Shown in pieces: positions 54,106 through 62,305 of a DNA stretch of 64,000 nucleotides; the first letter of the stretch is position 1; each line of letters opens with the position of its first letter. The DNA comes from Planctomycetaceae bacterium (GTDB taxonomy: Bacteria; Planctomycetota; Planctomycetia; Pirellulales; Pirellulaceae), in contig PBSM01000160.1 in NCBI GenBank assembly GCA_002726245.1, positions 1 to 64,000 on the forward strand, written 5' to 3'. The position numbers and the translations under genes are program-made. The notes under the pieces were generated by a model, which was not told the origin of the DNA, did no database searches, and worked only from the letters and a program-made list of their open reading frames with translations.

Positions 54106-55188
54106 ATGAACAGCTTTGTCTGCGAAGCCGAAAGCTACCTTTGCCGCATGGCGGTTCTCGTAGCGCTATGCGCCGCGCTGACAGGCTGCCGCAATAATCC
54201 TTACCTCGACAGCCACATCGAGATTCTGAATGCGGAGAAACGGGCGCTCGAAGATCAAGTGTATGCAATGGAGCGCGACTACGAGCGGAAGGCGGCCGAG
54301 TTGGAAGACGCCAAGGAAGAGATCGAGCGGCTTCGTGGCGGAGGAAGCGGGCGGCGTGACCAAGCCCCACGGGAGCGAAACGCCGAAGCACGCGAAGAAA
54401 CGGAAGAGCCGCTCGATCTAAGACCTCCTACGACCACGCCAGGCGAGCCGGTTGAGCCGGAAGTCGAGTGGCCAGAGAAGGAGAACCTACCCAGCCCAAA
54501 TGATGGGAGCCAGCGTTTCCGCGACGGGCTAACAGAACCGGTCAGTGCTCCGCCGCAAATCCAACCGGGCGATCCACGAATCACACATATTCACATCGAT
54601 CCGCTCCGCACGGGTGGGACAGACTTCGATCAAGAGCCTGGTGATGATGGAATCACGCTGGTAGTTGAACCGCGAAACGCCGACAACGAGTTCGTTCCGC
54701 TTGCCGGCCCGCTCAGCGTCGTCGTTCTCGATTACAACCGACGCGCCGACGGCGACGCGGCGCGGCTTGGCCGATGGGAGTTGGACGCCCAGCAAGTTGA
54801 GCGTTCCATGACCAACAGTGACCTCGAACGCGGCGTGCACCTTCGGCTTGCCTGGTCGGACGACAAACCAACAGACAGCAAGCTACTTGTCGCTGTCCGC
54901 TACACGACCGCTGACGGTCGCCAGCTCGAAGCCCGACGAGACATCTTCATCACGCTGCCCGGCCAGTTCTCACAACGTTGGACGCCGCGATCCTCAACAC
55001 GAACCGCGGACCAACGCAACGAGAGCCTCAACGAGGAGCAACGCCCTTCTGAAACGGACGGCGTTTCATCCGACCGGCGTCTCGATGGTCGAGCGGCCTA
55101 CCAAGCCGAAGTTGCTCCGGCCCGTTTCACCGCCGCGCAGCAACGGCGCGACGTCCCCAAGCGACCGACTTGGCGGCCATACCGGTAG
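54106..55188 (+). CDS. lipoprotein with coiled-coil segment, unknown function
   Basis: A 360-residue predicted lipoprotein. The signal MAVLVALCAALTGC has a lipobox cysteine at C28, counted from ATG 54106 (AGGA site seven bases ahead); ATG 54148 is an alternative start. Residues about 36-78 are a coiled coil (EILNAEKRALEDQVYAMERDYERKAAELEDAKEEIERL). A proline/glutamate-rich linker and a beta-sandwich-like domain (about 185-310: ITLVVEPRNADNEFVPLAGPLSVVVLD, GVHLRLAWSDDKPTDSKLLVAVRYTTADG) follow. The basic, disordered tail ends RPTWRPYR. It has planctomycete texture but no family I recognise. It may anchor or stiffen the envelope. Confidence 0.8.
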   Translation: MNSFVCEAESYLCRMAVLVALCAALTGCRNNPYLDSHIEILNAEKRALEDQVYAMERDYERKAAELEDAKEEIERLRGGGSGRRDQAPRERNAEAREETEEPLDLRPPTTTPGEPVEPEVEWPEKENLPSPNDGSQRFRDGLTEPVSAPPQIQPGDPRITHIHIDPLRTGGTDFDQEPGDDGITLVVEPRNADNEFVPLAGPLSVVVLDYNRRADGDAARLGRWELDAQQVERSMTNSDLERGVHLRLAWSDDKPTDSKLLVAVRYTTADGRQLEARRDIFITLPGQFSQRWTPRSSTRTADQRNESLNEEQRPSETDGVSSDRRLDGRAAYQAEVAPARFTAAQQRRDVPKRPTWRPYR

Positions 55189-55470
55189 CCGCATCCTCCG
55201 GCTGCGCTCGTCCGTCACTGCCACTTCGCCTCCGTTTTTACCGGTGCGAACGGCCAGCTCCGCATTCTTTGCCAACAAACGCCCGACTCCGGCGAATACC
55301 CCACTAATTCATTCCGCCCATTCCCGGGCCAGCCAATCATACGATTGGTCCCACTTGGCATTATAGTGTGAGCTACATTTGTCTGGCCGTGCGCGCAGAC
55401 TCCCGGTGTCGGGTGTCTCTGCGCGCGACCGGCGAGTCCAACTCGTCTTGTTCCGAAGGAGCTCGGAGCC

Positions 55471-56304
55471 GTGAGCGAAATACTTGAACTAGCAGTGTCC
55501 CCGCCAGTGATCGTGCCAACGATGCTGCTATCGATCGTACTGCTTTATTGGATTGTTGCGATCGTCGGGGGACTGGGGCTCGACTTCGGTGACTTCGACT
55601 TGGACTTGGATGTCGATTTTGAAACTGATTCGATCTTCCATGAAGTGATGAGCGCGGGGGCACTGTCTCTGCGTTTCCTGAATCTAGGAAATGTCCCAAT
55701 AAACATTTGGATCAGCGTGTTTGCTCTCTCATTTTGGACATTCGCGATGCTCTGGTCGCCAACGGGCGAAGTCAGCGTTTGGATGTTGGTCACGGTTGTT
55801 GCGCGGAACGCCGTCCTTGGCCTGATCCCAACAAAGATCCTGACGCAGCCTTTAGTTGGCCGCTTCGAGACGGTGGAGGTCGAGGATTCCGAAGCGTTGA
55901 TCGGACGCGTCGGAACGGTAGCGACTGCGGAAGTCACTCCCAAAGGAGGACAAGCGAGATTCCAAGGCGAGATGGCGCCCTTCGATGTACTGCGCATGGT
56001 TAGGCAAGACAGTTTGCCGATTGTTGGAGGAGATGGTTCGATCGCTGGCAAGATCCCGGATCGAGTTGTTATCGAGGAGGCTCTCAAGAAGATGGATAAA
56101 GAGACGCTGAAAAGGGTGTTCAAGCGAAAGGTCGGCGAACAGGGTGCCAAAAAGGTCCTCGAGGAACTTGAAGATCGGCGCGAATCCATGTACTCGGTGA
56201 TAGGGGAACACCTGCGTTTCTCGGTACCCGAAGTCGGATTGTATGCCACCGATCTTCCTGACATCAGCAATGAGGAACTTGTGTCGATGGTGGATAGCGA
56301 ATGA
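55471..56304 (+). CDS. NfeD/YqiJ-like membrane protein with atypical C-terminus
   Basis: A 277-residue protein starting at GTG 55471 behind GGAGCTCGGAG. An N-terminal membrane helix (TMLLSIVLLYWIVAIVGGLGL) is followed by an Asp/Phe-rich loop (DFGDFDLDLDVDF) and two to three helices (VPINIWISVFALSFWTFAMLW; VWMLVTVVARNAVLGLI). A small beta domain (SEALIGRVGTVATAEVTPKGGQARFQGE) resembles the OB-fold of DUF1449/NfeD proteins that accompany flotillins. After it the sequence is helical (EEALKKMDKETLKRVFKRKVGEQGAKKVLEELEDR) and not typical of that family. No flotillin gene is adjacent. The stop codon is in frame with the dockerin fragment that follows. Confidence 0.65.
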   Translation: MSEILELAVSPPVIVPTMLLSIVLLYWIVAIVGGLGLDFGDFDLDLDVDFETDSIFHEVMSAGALSLRFLNLGNVPINIWISVFALSFWTFAMLWSPTGEVSVWMLVTVVARNAVLGLIPTKILTQPLVGRFETVEVEDSEALIGRVGTVATAEVTPKGGQARFQGEMAPFDVLRMVRQDSLPIVGGDGSIAGKIPDRVVIEEALKKMDKETLKRVFKRKVGEQGAKKVLEELEDRRESMYSVIGEHLRFSVPEVGLYATDLPDISNEELVSMVDSE

Positions 56305-56325
56305 CACGGCCTGCACATCGCACGC

Positions 56326-56988
56326 TTGCGGCCTGCACAAGACTTGCCGGCGGAAGGCGAAGACGGCTCGCAAACGCTTCAAGAGCTCGAGACTTCGGTT
56401 AGGGAGAAACTAGCGGATGTCGATCCTTCGCTGTATCACATTGAAGCGAGCGGTGACGGATTTCGTGTTACCAGCCGTCGAGCTGTCGAGCGTAGTGTCG
56501 ATGTCAGTGGCGATGGAGAGGCAAGCCCGATTGACGCGCTGATGAACATTAACGCTTTGAATGCGAAAGGCTCACATCAACTGCCTGGATGGCCCTCGCT
56601 GGCAGAAATTCGAGGCGACGTCAACCGCGATGGGCACTTGTCTCCCATCGACGCGCTGGAAATCATCAACTTCCTCAATGACGCTTCCGCTAGGAACACA
56701 ACGGCGGAGGGAGAAGCTACTGGATTCTTTGCCCTGTCCGCAGCCGAAGTCGTCCATCGGCCGGTCGATTTGGCAGCCGCACGCGCCGTCAATTCCAGCA
56801 CAAGCGTTGCAGAACCGAGCAGATCAACCTCCGCAGTACAGTTCTCTCCAGCAGCATTATTGCCGCTGCGAGACTCGGGCTCACCACAGGCAGAGTATCG
56901 ACCTGATGCAATAGGCGACGAATGGACCGATGACTTCTGGAACTCACCAGAAGAAGAGTTGACATTGGACTTGCTTGCACTCGCCTAA
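56326..56988 (+). CDS. dockerin-domain fragment of a surface protein
   Basis: 220 codons from a TTG, with no signal peptide. The clear part is a planctomycete dockerin with two EF-hand-like calcium loops: DVSGDGEASPIDALMNINALN (about 59-79) and GDVNRDGHLSPIDALEIINFLN (about 97-118). A Ser/Ala-rich C-terminal tail and an acidic end (EEELTLDLLALA) follow. In intact genes this is the C-terminal end of very large exported proteins, so this is probably the surviving 3' end of one. The frame is the same as that of the preceding gene, separated by one TGA. Confidence 0.6.
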   Translation: MRPAQDLPAEGEDGSQTLQELETSVREKLADVDPSLYHIEASGDGFRVTSRRAVERSVDVSGDGEASPIDALMNINALNAKGSHQLPGWPSLAEIRGDVNRDGHLSPIDALEIINFLNDASARNTTAEGEATGFFALSAAEVVHRPVDLAAARAVNSSTSVAEPSRSTSAVQFSPAALLPLRDSGSPQAEYRPDAIGDEWTDDFWNSPEEELTLDLLALA

Positions 56989-58307
56989 TTCCGCTTAAGC
57001 TCTAGCACTCGTTTCTCAATTGCCTTGAGGACTTCCAGATCGCTGGGATGATGGACTTCGAAGGCAGGCCTGAGAGGAATGGGTACGTTGTCCATGCGAT
57101 AGACCGTGCCGGGTACATTGATTCCGTACGTGGCGACCGTGAAGGCGATGGCTGCGTGGCGAGTCGTCGGTGTGTCATTAGGGTCAAAGGCGATGTAGGG
57201 AATCGACTTCAAATGTTCGCGAGCGGGTTGGCTGAAGTTGGCCATCGGATCGCTGGCGATGATCATGGCAGCGTCGGCTTCTCCTCTCGCCAAGACATCG
57301 GAGGATGTGTATTCGCCGGGATTGAAGCGAGGATAGCCGCGAGCCAGGTTGACTCCAAATGGATAGCCGGTTCGCCAGGATACGACGTTGTCCGCGCCTG
57401 TAACATTGCCGTGGCCACGGTTGGGTTTGCAGGTGAATCGCGTGTATTTGTTCATGTCGCGGGCAAGAGCGAGTACGGCTTCGCTGTTGGCATGTTTGCC
57501 GCGAGTCATCGTGACGCCCACGCCGAAGAAGATGACTCCGAACTTGCAAGCCTTCATCCGCTCCATCAAGTCCTGCCACGTTTCGAGCGGCACTTCGGTA
57601 TCTTCGAGCACTTGTGCGGGATCGAGTTCCACGTTCTGTGCCAACGCACGAAGAGTCCACAAGCCTTCAAAGTCGCAACGAGGCTTGATCTGAATAAAGA
57701 TGTCCGCAGCTTTGGTGGACTTCGTCTTGCGGACATCAACGATCACGCACGTGCGGTCCTTTCGCCCGTTGGGAAGGAACATGCCTTTGGGCATCAGACT
57801 GTACTTGGTGAAGTGCCGCGGATGGCTTTCGGCGGGATTCGATCCCCAGAACATCACCATGTCGGCACGATTGCGAACTTCGCCGAGCGAGCAAGTCACC
57901 TCGCCAACGCCTTGAAAGGCCATCCCCGAAGGGCCGTGGCAGACGCTGGTTGTTGTATCGACGGTGCCGCCAATCCAGTCTCCGATCCCAACGGCGACGC
58001 GTTGCGATTCGATCGTCGTATCGCTTAGTCCGTAGAGCAAAGGGTACTTGGCGTTCGAGAGAATCTGCGCCGATCGTTCGATCCCGTCTTCGACGCTGGC
58101 CGGCTGACCTTCGATGCGACACGAGGGACCCTCCTCCACGTCATGATTCAAGAACCAAGACTTTCCGAGTACGCACGCCCGTTTTGCTTCGACGATATGA
58201 TTACCATCAACCGTCAGATCGATATCGTCACAAACACAACCGCAAAACGTACACGTTGCGTCCTTGACGACCTTCGGGTCTTTGGTTTCGTTATCTGCTG
58301 CTGCCAT
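56985..58307 (-). CDS. fhcB: formylmethanofuran dehydrogenase subunit B
   Basis: A 440-residue homologue of FwdB/FmdB/FhcB, the molybdopterin-binding subunit of formylmethanofuran dehydrogenase. In bacteria it forms part of the Fhc formyltransferase/hydrolase complex of the tetrahydromethanopterin C1 pathway (formaldehyde oxidation). A 4Fe-4S motif is present, ATCTFCGCVCDD (C19, C22, C26) with C45. The metal-ligand cysteine is C123 in TTTSVCHGPSG. FWGSNPAESHPRHF, GHGNVTGADNVVSWRTGYPFGVNLARG and IIASDPMANFSQPAREHL complete the fold. Planctomycetes are one of the bacterial groups with these C1 genes. The FhcD-like gene lies upstream, separated by nested repeats. Confidence 0.93.
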   Translation of the reverse strand: MAAADNETKDPKVVKDATCTFCGCVCDDIDLTVDGNHIVEAKRACVLGKSWFLNHDVEEGPSCRIEGQPASVEDGIERSAQILSNAKYPLLYGLSDTTIESQRVAVGIGDWIGGTVDTTTSVCHGPSGMAFQGVGEVTCSLGEVRNRADMVMFWGSNPAESHPRHFTKYSLMPKGMFLPNGRKDRTCVIVDVRKTKSTKAADIFIQIKPRCDFEGLWTLRALAQNVELDPAQVLEDTEVPLETWQDLMERMKACKFGVIFFGVGVTMTRGKHANSEAVLALARDMNKYTRFTCKPNRGHGNVTGADNVVSWRTGYPFGVNLARGYPRFNPGEYTSSDVLARGEADAAMIIASDPMANFSQPAREHLKSIPYIAFDPNDTPTTRHAAIAFTVATYGINVPGTVYRMDNVPIPLRPAFEVHHPSDLEVLKAIEKRVLELKRN

Positions 58308-58339
58308 GATGTTCTACTTACTCGTTCTGAGTGTCTTGC

Positions 58340-58644
58340 GTGGGATAGGCTTCCAGCCTATCAGGCAGTATCGATGGGCTGGAGGCGCTGTCCTTACCCA
58401 CATTTCTTCAGTCCCGTCGGGACGACATGTAGTAGCCGGGGGTGTAAACCCCAGGAAGGGAGGTAAACCTCGCCCAAAGCCCCGGAGGGGCGACATTGTC
58501 AGACAACTCATAATACTCGGTGTCGCCCCTTCGGGGCTTCGTTCGTTATTTGTTCCTTACCTGGGGCTCACGCCCCAGGCTATTACATGTCGCCACTCCG
58601 CGGCTAGAGATGTGGGTAAGGACAAGGTTGGCGGCCCATTCCAC
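58340..58644. repeat. triple-nested palindromic repeats
   Basis: A family A palindrome (left arm 58340-58362) appears split: its right arm begins at 58373 (GATGGGCTGGAGGC) and seems to resume at 58636-58644 (CCATTCCAC). Inside lies an element with perfect 14-bp inverted ends, GTCCTTACCCACAT (58390-58403) and ATGTGGGTAAGGAC (58610-58623). That in turn encloses a copy of the GGGGCTCACGCCCC element (58408-58608) seen at 30911-31118. It fills the 352-base gap between the two fhc-like genes; no gene is seen there. Confidence 0.75.
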
Positions 58645-58659
58645 GGCTGCGGCGGCTTA

Positions 58660-59007
58660 TTATTTACCTACGATTTCCAACTCCACATCCATTCCCTTGC
58701 TCGTCGGCATCCCCGACCCATGCGTGTCGCCGCCCATCAACTGGCTGGACAAGTCGCCGTAGGCGATGAACAACAAGCCGGGCGGGAGTTCATCGCCCTT
58801 GGCGGTGGTGACAGCAACTTCGATCTGGCCGAACTCGCAGGTCAGCCGCACGTGGTCTCCGTTGGCCAGTCCGAGCCTCTCCATATCTTCGGGAGCAACC
58901 TGCAGCGTGTTGATCTCGCTTTGATAATTCTCGCGGAATTTTCCTTCGCTAATCCCACAGCCTTGCTTGCTGGTGCGACCGGGGATGAGGATAAACGTTT
59001 CGGGCAT
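58660..59007 (-). CDS. molybdopterin dinucleotide-binding subunit (FwdD/FhcD-like)
   Basis: A 115-residue single-domain protein of the molybdopterin-dinucleotide-binding barrel type, corresponding to subunit D of formylmethanofuran dehydrogenases (FwdD/FmdD), which is the C-terminal half of the catalytic subunit made as a separate chain. Landmarks are FILIPGRTSKQGCGISEGKFRENY, INTLQVAPEDMERLGLANGDHVRLTCEFGQIEV, LPPGLLFIAYGDLSSQL and the terminal MDVELEIVGK. It presumably completes the cofactor site of the FhcB-like protein encoded downstream. ATG 59007 is the only good start. Confidence 0.85.
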   Translation of the reverse strand: MPETFILIPGRTSKQGCGISEGKFRENYQSEINTLQVAPEDMERLGLANGDHVRLTCEFGQIEVAVTTAKGDELPPGLLFIAYGDLSSQLMGGDTHGSGMPTSKGMDVELEIVGK

Positions 59008-59039
59008 GCTCGCTCTTTCGTGCCGTAAGTCCTTTCACA

Positions 59040-59960
59040 CTATTGTGCTTGGGAAGGCTCGGCGAGGATAGTGGGTGTTGTGCCGTGTGGATTGTTCCAA
59101 ACCCAAGGAAGTGGCCAGAGAGCGATAAGGACGAAAACGGCGAGCCGAAGGCAATTGTCGATGCGTAGTCGCGGCTCGTCTCTGGAAACGAGTTCGAAAT
59201 GGTTAGGCAACGCGCCATCATCACGGACGACAACGGCTCCTGCAACGTCCGGCGAGATGCGGGGAATCAACTTGACACTGCCATCTGCAAAAGCCGCGTT
59301 TCTTCCGACCGAGCGTGTGTAGAAGAAGGTTTCGTGCCGATGAGGGCCGGTCGCTCTGACATTGCTGCTGCTCAAGAGCTTCACCGCTTCTGCATACGAA
59401 ATATCACGTGGCTCCATCCAGTGGATGTCGCGCGAATCAATCTCTAATACCAGCGTGGTGAGCGATGCTCCGTCAAGCAGCGTGCCGAAGCGTGAGCCGT
59501 CGTCAGGCCAGGCGGTTTTTGGCCCGACGACCGCGACGTAGTTCGTGTGCGACGTGCCACGGTTCGTGCCGTGACTAGGGCACCCGTAGACCCGCGACAG
59601 CTGCGGTGCGAGCTTGCTGTTATTTTGGCCATCCCACGGCTCATTGAAGTCGTACGTGTCATAGAAGGGCGACGATTCGATGAAGGGACTGATGAGCACT
59701 CGCCAACTGTGCACGGGCCTTCCATTCTCGTCGGCAATGACAGGTGGCGGAAATCGTTTGAAGGCGTCGTGATAGTTGTGGAGAGCGATTGCGATTTGCT
59801 TGAGGTTGCAGGCTCCGACGAGGATCGTTCCGGTGAGCAGTCCCCAAACTCCGAACGTCCCGAGCGAAATACCAAAGGCGGCGGTTACGTAGATAAGGCG
59901 CACGAGCCGAAATCGAATCGGCGCGGGAGTCGCGGGCTTGGTCTCGCTTCGTTCCTGCAC
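59040..59960 (-). CDS. DUF1559 domain protein without prepilin leader
   Basis: A DUF1559 (SBP_bac_10) protein, a family expanded in planctomycetes and normally beginning with a type-IV-pilin-like leader. Here the N-terminus is a plain membrane helix (LIYVTAAFGISLGTFGVWGLLTGTILVGA). Then come the DUF1559 landmarks CNLKQIAIALHNYHDAFKRFPPPV, GRPVHSWRVLISPFIES, LYDTYDFNEPWDGQNN-like and NYVAVVGPKTAWP, with DGASLTTLVLEIDSRDIHWMEPRD and AAFADGSVKLI. A C-terminal membrane helix (LRLAVFVLIALWPLPWVW) follows. I choose GTG 59960; the frame stays open to a TTG at 60044. A TATACT box sits only a few bases upstream, so a very short leader is possible. Confidence 0.8.
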   Translation of the reverse strand: MQERSETKPATPAPIRFRLVRLIYVTAAFGISLGTFGVWGLLTGTILVGACNLKQIAIALHNYHDAFKRFPPPVIADENGRPVHSWRVLISPFIESSPFYDTYDFNEPWDGQNNSKLAPQLSRVYGCPSHGTNRGTSHTNYVAVVGPKTAWPDDGSRFGTLLDGASLTTLVLEIDSRDIHWMEPRDISYAEAVKLLSSSNVRATGPHRHETFFYTRSVGRNAAFADGSVKLIPRISPDVAGAVVVRDDGALPNHFELVSRDEPRLRIDNCLRLAVFVLIALWPLPWVWNNPHGTTPTILAEPSQAQ

Positions 59961-60103
59961 GCCAGCAGTATAGCACGGCTCATCAGAACGACCTGCAAAA
60001 CTGCTACAACCTGTTGCATCCCGACAGCACGCAAGCTTTGCCAAGACGCATGTCGATAATGAAGGAAGCGGCTTTCTCTACGTATCGCTGAGGGGCAAAG
60101 AAG

Positions 60104-60304
60104 ATGAGCGCGATCGACAGTTCCGTTGCGAGTGTCCTGGCGGCACAACAGTTTGCGGTTCAGTCCAACATCGCAACGGCAGTCGCGGCGAAAGCGCTCG
60201 ATGTGATCGAGCAGCAAGGTCAGGCAGCGGTTGAGTTGTTGGATGGAGCGGTGCAGTTCAGTAAGGAAGCTGGCAAGGGTGATGGCGTTGATGTGCAAGC
60301 GTGA
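60104..60304 (+). CDS. YjfB-family putative motility protein
   Basis: A 66-residue protein. AIDSSVASVLAAQQFAVQSNIATAVAAKALDVIEQQGQAAVELLDGA matches the small YjfB family (start 'MD/AISSL..AA...Q.....V...V.KKALD..Q..G..LL..L'), found in many flagellated bacteria and thought to be linked to motility. ATG 60104 follows an AGGGG ribosome site. It is monocistronic between the divergent DUF1559 gene and the DUF502 gene. No other flagellar gene is in this window. Confidence 0.8.
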   Translation: MSAIDSSVASVLAAQQFAVQSNIATAVAAKALDVIEQQGQAAVELLDGAVQFSKEAGKGDGVDVQA

Positions 60305-60367
60305 GGATGGCAGTGCTACGCCTTGCTGTGATTCAGTTGGTTGATCGTGCGTCGGGCTGAGTGAGTG

Positions 60368-60393
60368 GTCCACCTCGGCGGGGTGGACCTACA
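60368..60393. repeat. hairpin repeat, half copy
   Basis: A GTCCACCTCGGCGGGGTGGAC hairpin (60368-60388) with CTACAG after it matches the first half of the paired hairpins at 29218-29267. It lies just ahead of the DUF502 gene. Confidence 0.6.
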
Positions 60394-60413
60394 GTTTTCG
60401 CAAAGGATTGTGT

Positions 60414-61091
60414 ATGAGTTCGGCAGACATCACTTCAACAACAAGCCGCGGCTCGCTGACCGGGCGCATCCGCAATCGCATCTTCGAAGGTCTGCTCGTT
60501 ATTCTGCCGATCGCGATCACGTGGTGGATCGTCGCTTGGCTCTACAACACGCTGCGTGGGTTGTTCCTCAACCATGTGATTGCGTGGGTCGTCGAGCACT
60601 ACGCTTGGCAGGACTCACCGTTCTTCGAACGCTTTCTCGCACCAGCCATTGCGATGGTGATCGTGCTGTGCGGATTGTGGGTACTGGGGATCTTTTTTCA
60701 CTCGCGCGTGCATCGGATTTTGGATTGGATCTTGTTGCACGTGCCAGTCGTCACGACCATTTACGCGGCCGTGCGAAAGGTCGTCGCTGCCATTGGGCCG
60801 AAACAAGAGAGCCCGAAGTTCAAGCGAGTTGTTCTCGTGCCGTTCCCGCATCCTGGAATGAAAGTGCCCGCTTTCGTCACGGCCAGTTGTAAGGACGTTG
60901 AGACCGGTAAAACAATTCTTTGTGTCTACGTGCCTACCACGCCGATTCCGACCTCCGGCTACATGCTGATGTTGCCGGAAGAAGATGTGATCGAGCTGAG
61001 CTGGTCTCTCGACGACACGCTGCAAGCGATTGTCTCCGGCGGGATCACCGTGCCAGAACGCGTCGAGTTCTTCCCGACGAAGTTATCGTAG
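60414..61091 (+). CDS. DUF502 membrane protein
   Basis: A 225-residue inner-membrane protein of the DUF502 family. The start is ATG 60414 (a TTG two codons earlier is less likely). An N-terminal basic stretch (RGSLTGRIRNRIFEG) leads into LLVILPIAITWWIVAWLY, a characteristic opening. A second helix (AIAMVIVLCGLWVLGIFF) is followed by RILDWILLHVPVVTTIYAAVRKVVAAI and the conserved soluble part (FKRVVLVPFPHPGMKVPAFVT, VYVPTTPIPTSGYMLMLPEEDVIELSW, IVSGGITVPE). Function unknown. Its TAG stop is the first three bases of a short family C repeat. Confidence 0.92.
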   Translation: MSSADITSTTSRGSLTGRIRNRIFEGLLVILPIAITWWIVAWLYNTLRGLFLNHVIAWVVEHYAWQDSPFFERFLAPAIAMVIVLCGLWVLGIFFHSRVHRILDWILLHVPVVTTIYAAVRKVVAAIGPKQESPKFKRVVLVPFPHPGMKVPAFVTASCKDVETGKTILCVYVPTTPIPTSGYMLMLPEEDVIELSWSLDDTLQAIVSGGITVPERVEFFPTKLS

Positions 61092-61113
61092 CCCTCACGC
61101 TCGGCGTGATGGC
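61089..61113. repeat. short family C repeat providing a stop codon
   Basis: TAGCCCTCACGCTCGGCGTG (61089-61108) and GATGGCT are the two ends of family C with the middle missing. The first three bases are the stop codon of the DUF502 gene. Confidence 0.7.
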
Positions 61114-61132
61114 TTCAGGGCTTTCGATTTGT

Positions 61133-62305
61133 TCAAGTGGCGCAGAATGTTAGGATGGCCCCCTGGTCCGTCCAAACTTGTGATTGCCGGTCCATCCTAC
61201 GGCGTCGGCGTTCGCTCCAAATTGAATAAAGCAAAGCCCTGGTGATGGCTTCTACTTTGTTGCGGTAGCCGACGAGATCGATGCCGAGAGTGTCTCCGTC
61301 CTTCTCGATGACCAAATCGATCGCAACTCCGGCCAGTTCGTAGTCAGGCCAGACGCGAAAGCCCTCCGTTTCTAAAGCGGTTTGTACTTCGTTCAAGCAA
61401 TCGTCGGCTGCTGTTTCCGAGGTGTCATCACTCTCCGGAGCCTGATCGATCGATTCGAGATACTGCCGTAGTGAGGATTCGACTGGTAGCTGCTTCGATT
61501 CGACCGAGTGAAAGACGATTTGTTGGTGCCGAGCTCGCGTGATCGCCACATTGAACAAGTTGGCGTTATCGAGGAAGCGGATTGAACTGTGATGAGCATC
61601 GCTGTCCAAGACAAACGAAAGCAAGATGACGTCTCGCTCGTCGCCTTGAAAAGCATGCGCGGTACCGACTCGCAAATTGTGACGCTCGAAGGCTTCGATC
61701 GGCAAACGTTCTTCCAATCGTTCCGCCAGCAGATCGACTTGATCGCGAAAAGGCGACAACACTCCCATCGACTGGCAGGCGTGATTGGGCAAGGCGGATT
61801 GTGCTTCGATCAGGCGATTTAATTCATCCACAACCGCCTGCGCCTCTTGCTGATTCGCTCCGCCTTCCTTCTTGCCATCGGAAACCTGCCGGATGACGAT
61901 GCACTTCGTTCGTGCTGTCTTTGGCCGAAGCCGCATGACAGAAAGAGCGTCCTGATAGAACTTCTCGTTGCTGAAGCGAACGATCTCCAGCATGCTGCGG
62001 AAGTGCTCGTTCAAGAAATGTACGTCGTCTTGCGAGACAATCGTTTGATCGACGAAATCAAGTAAGCTCCGCTCTCGATACTGCAAGCGAGAGCGATCTG
62101 CTTCATCCAGTTCATGCTCATCGGCCAACTCTTTCTGCCGGGCTTTGGAAAGAAACGACACGTGTCGGAGTTGATTCGGATCGGCAACGACGACGACTCG
62201 CCTGGCGCGTTGCAGGGCAGGCAACTCGCCATATCACATTGAGTCGCCTCGTCGAAAACTGCCACGTCGAAAATCTCGGTTTCGAGCGGCACCTTTAGGC
62301 CCGAT
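61133..62305 (-). pseudogene. Upf1-like superfamily 1 helicase remnant with nuclease-like C-end
   Basis: The frame starts inside the helicase core: VPLETEIFDVAVFDEATQCDMAS (Walker B, DEAT) at 62300-62230, with no Walker A upstream because the next gene begins there. A one-base loss near 62220 shifts to LPALQRARRVVVVADPNQLRHVSF. Then the late helicase motifs run on intact: LNEHFRSM, GVLSPFRDQVDLL, RVGTAHAFQGDERDVILLS and NLFNVAITRARHQQIVF. The C-terminal portion (EVQTALETEGFRVWPDYELAGVAIDLVIEKDGDTLGIDLVGY) is a restriction-like nuclease module, cut off at GYRNKVEA. Truncated at both ends and shifted once, it is a decayed helicase gene. Confidence 0.85.

Noticed and set aside
55345-55370. Possible promoter (ATTATAGT) ahead of the NfeD-like gene
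   Set aside because: The -10-like box has no -35 at a usable distance, so I did not list it.
58340-58644. Possible CRISPR-like array
   Set aside because: The repeats are inverted and nested, not direct copies with unique spacers of equal size. No cas genes are present.
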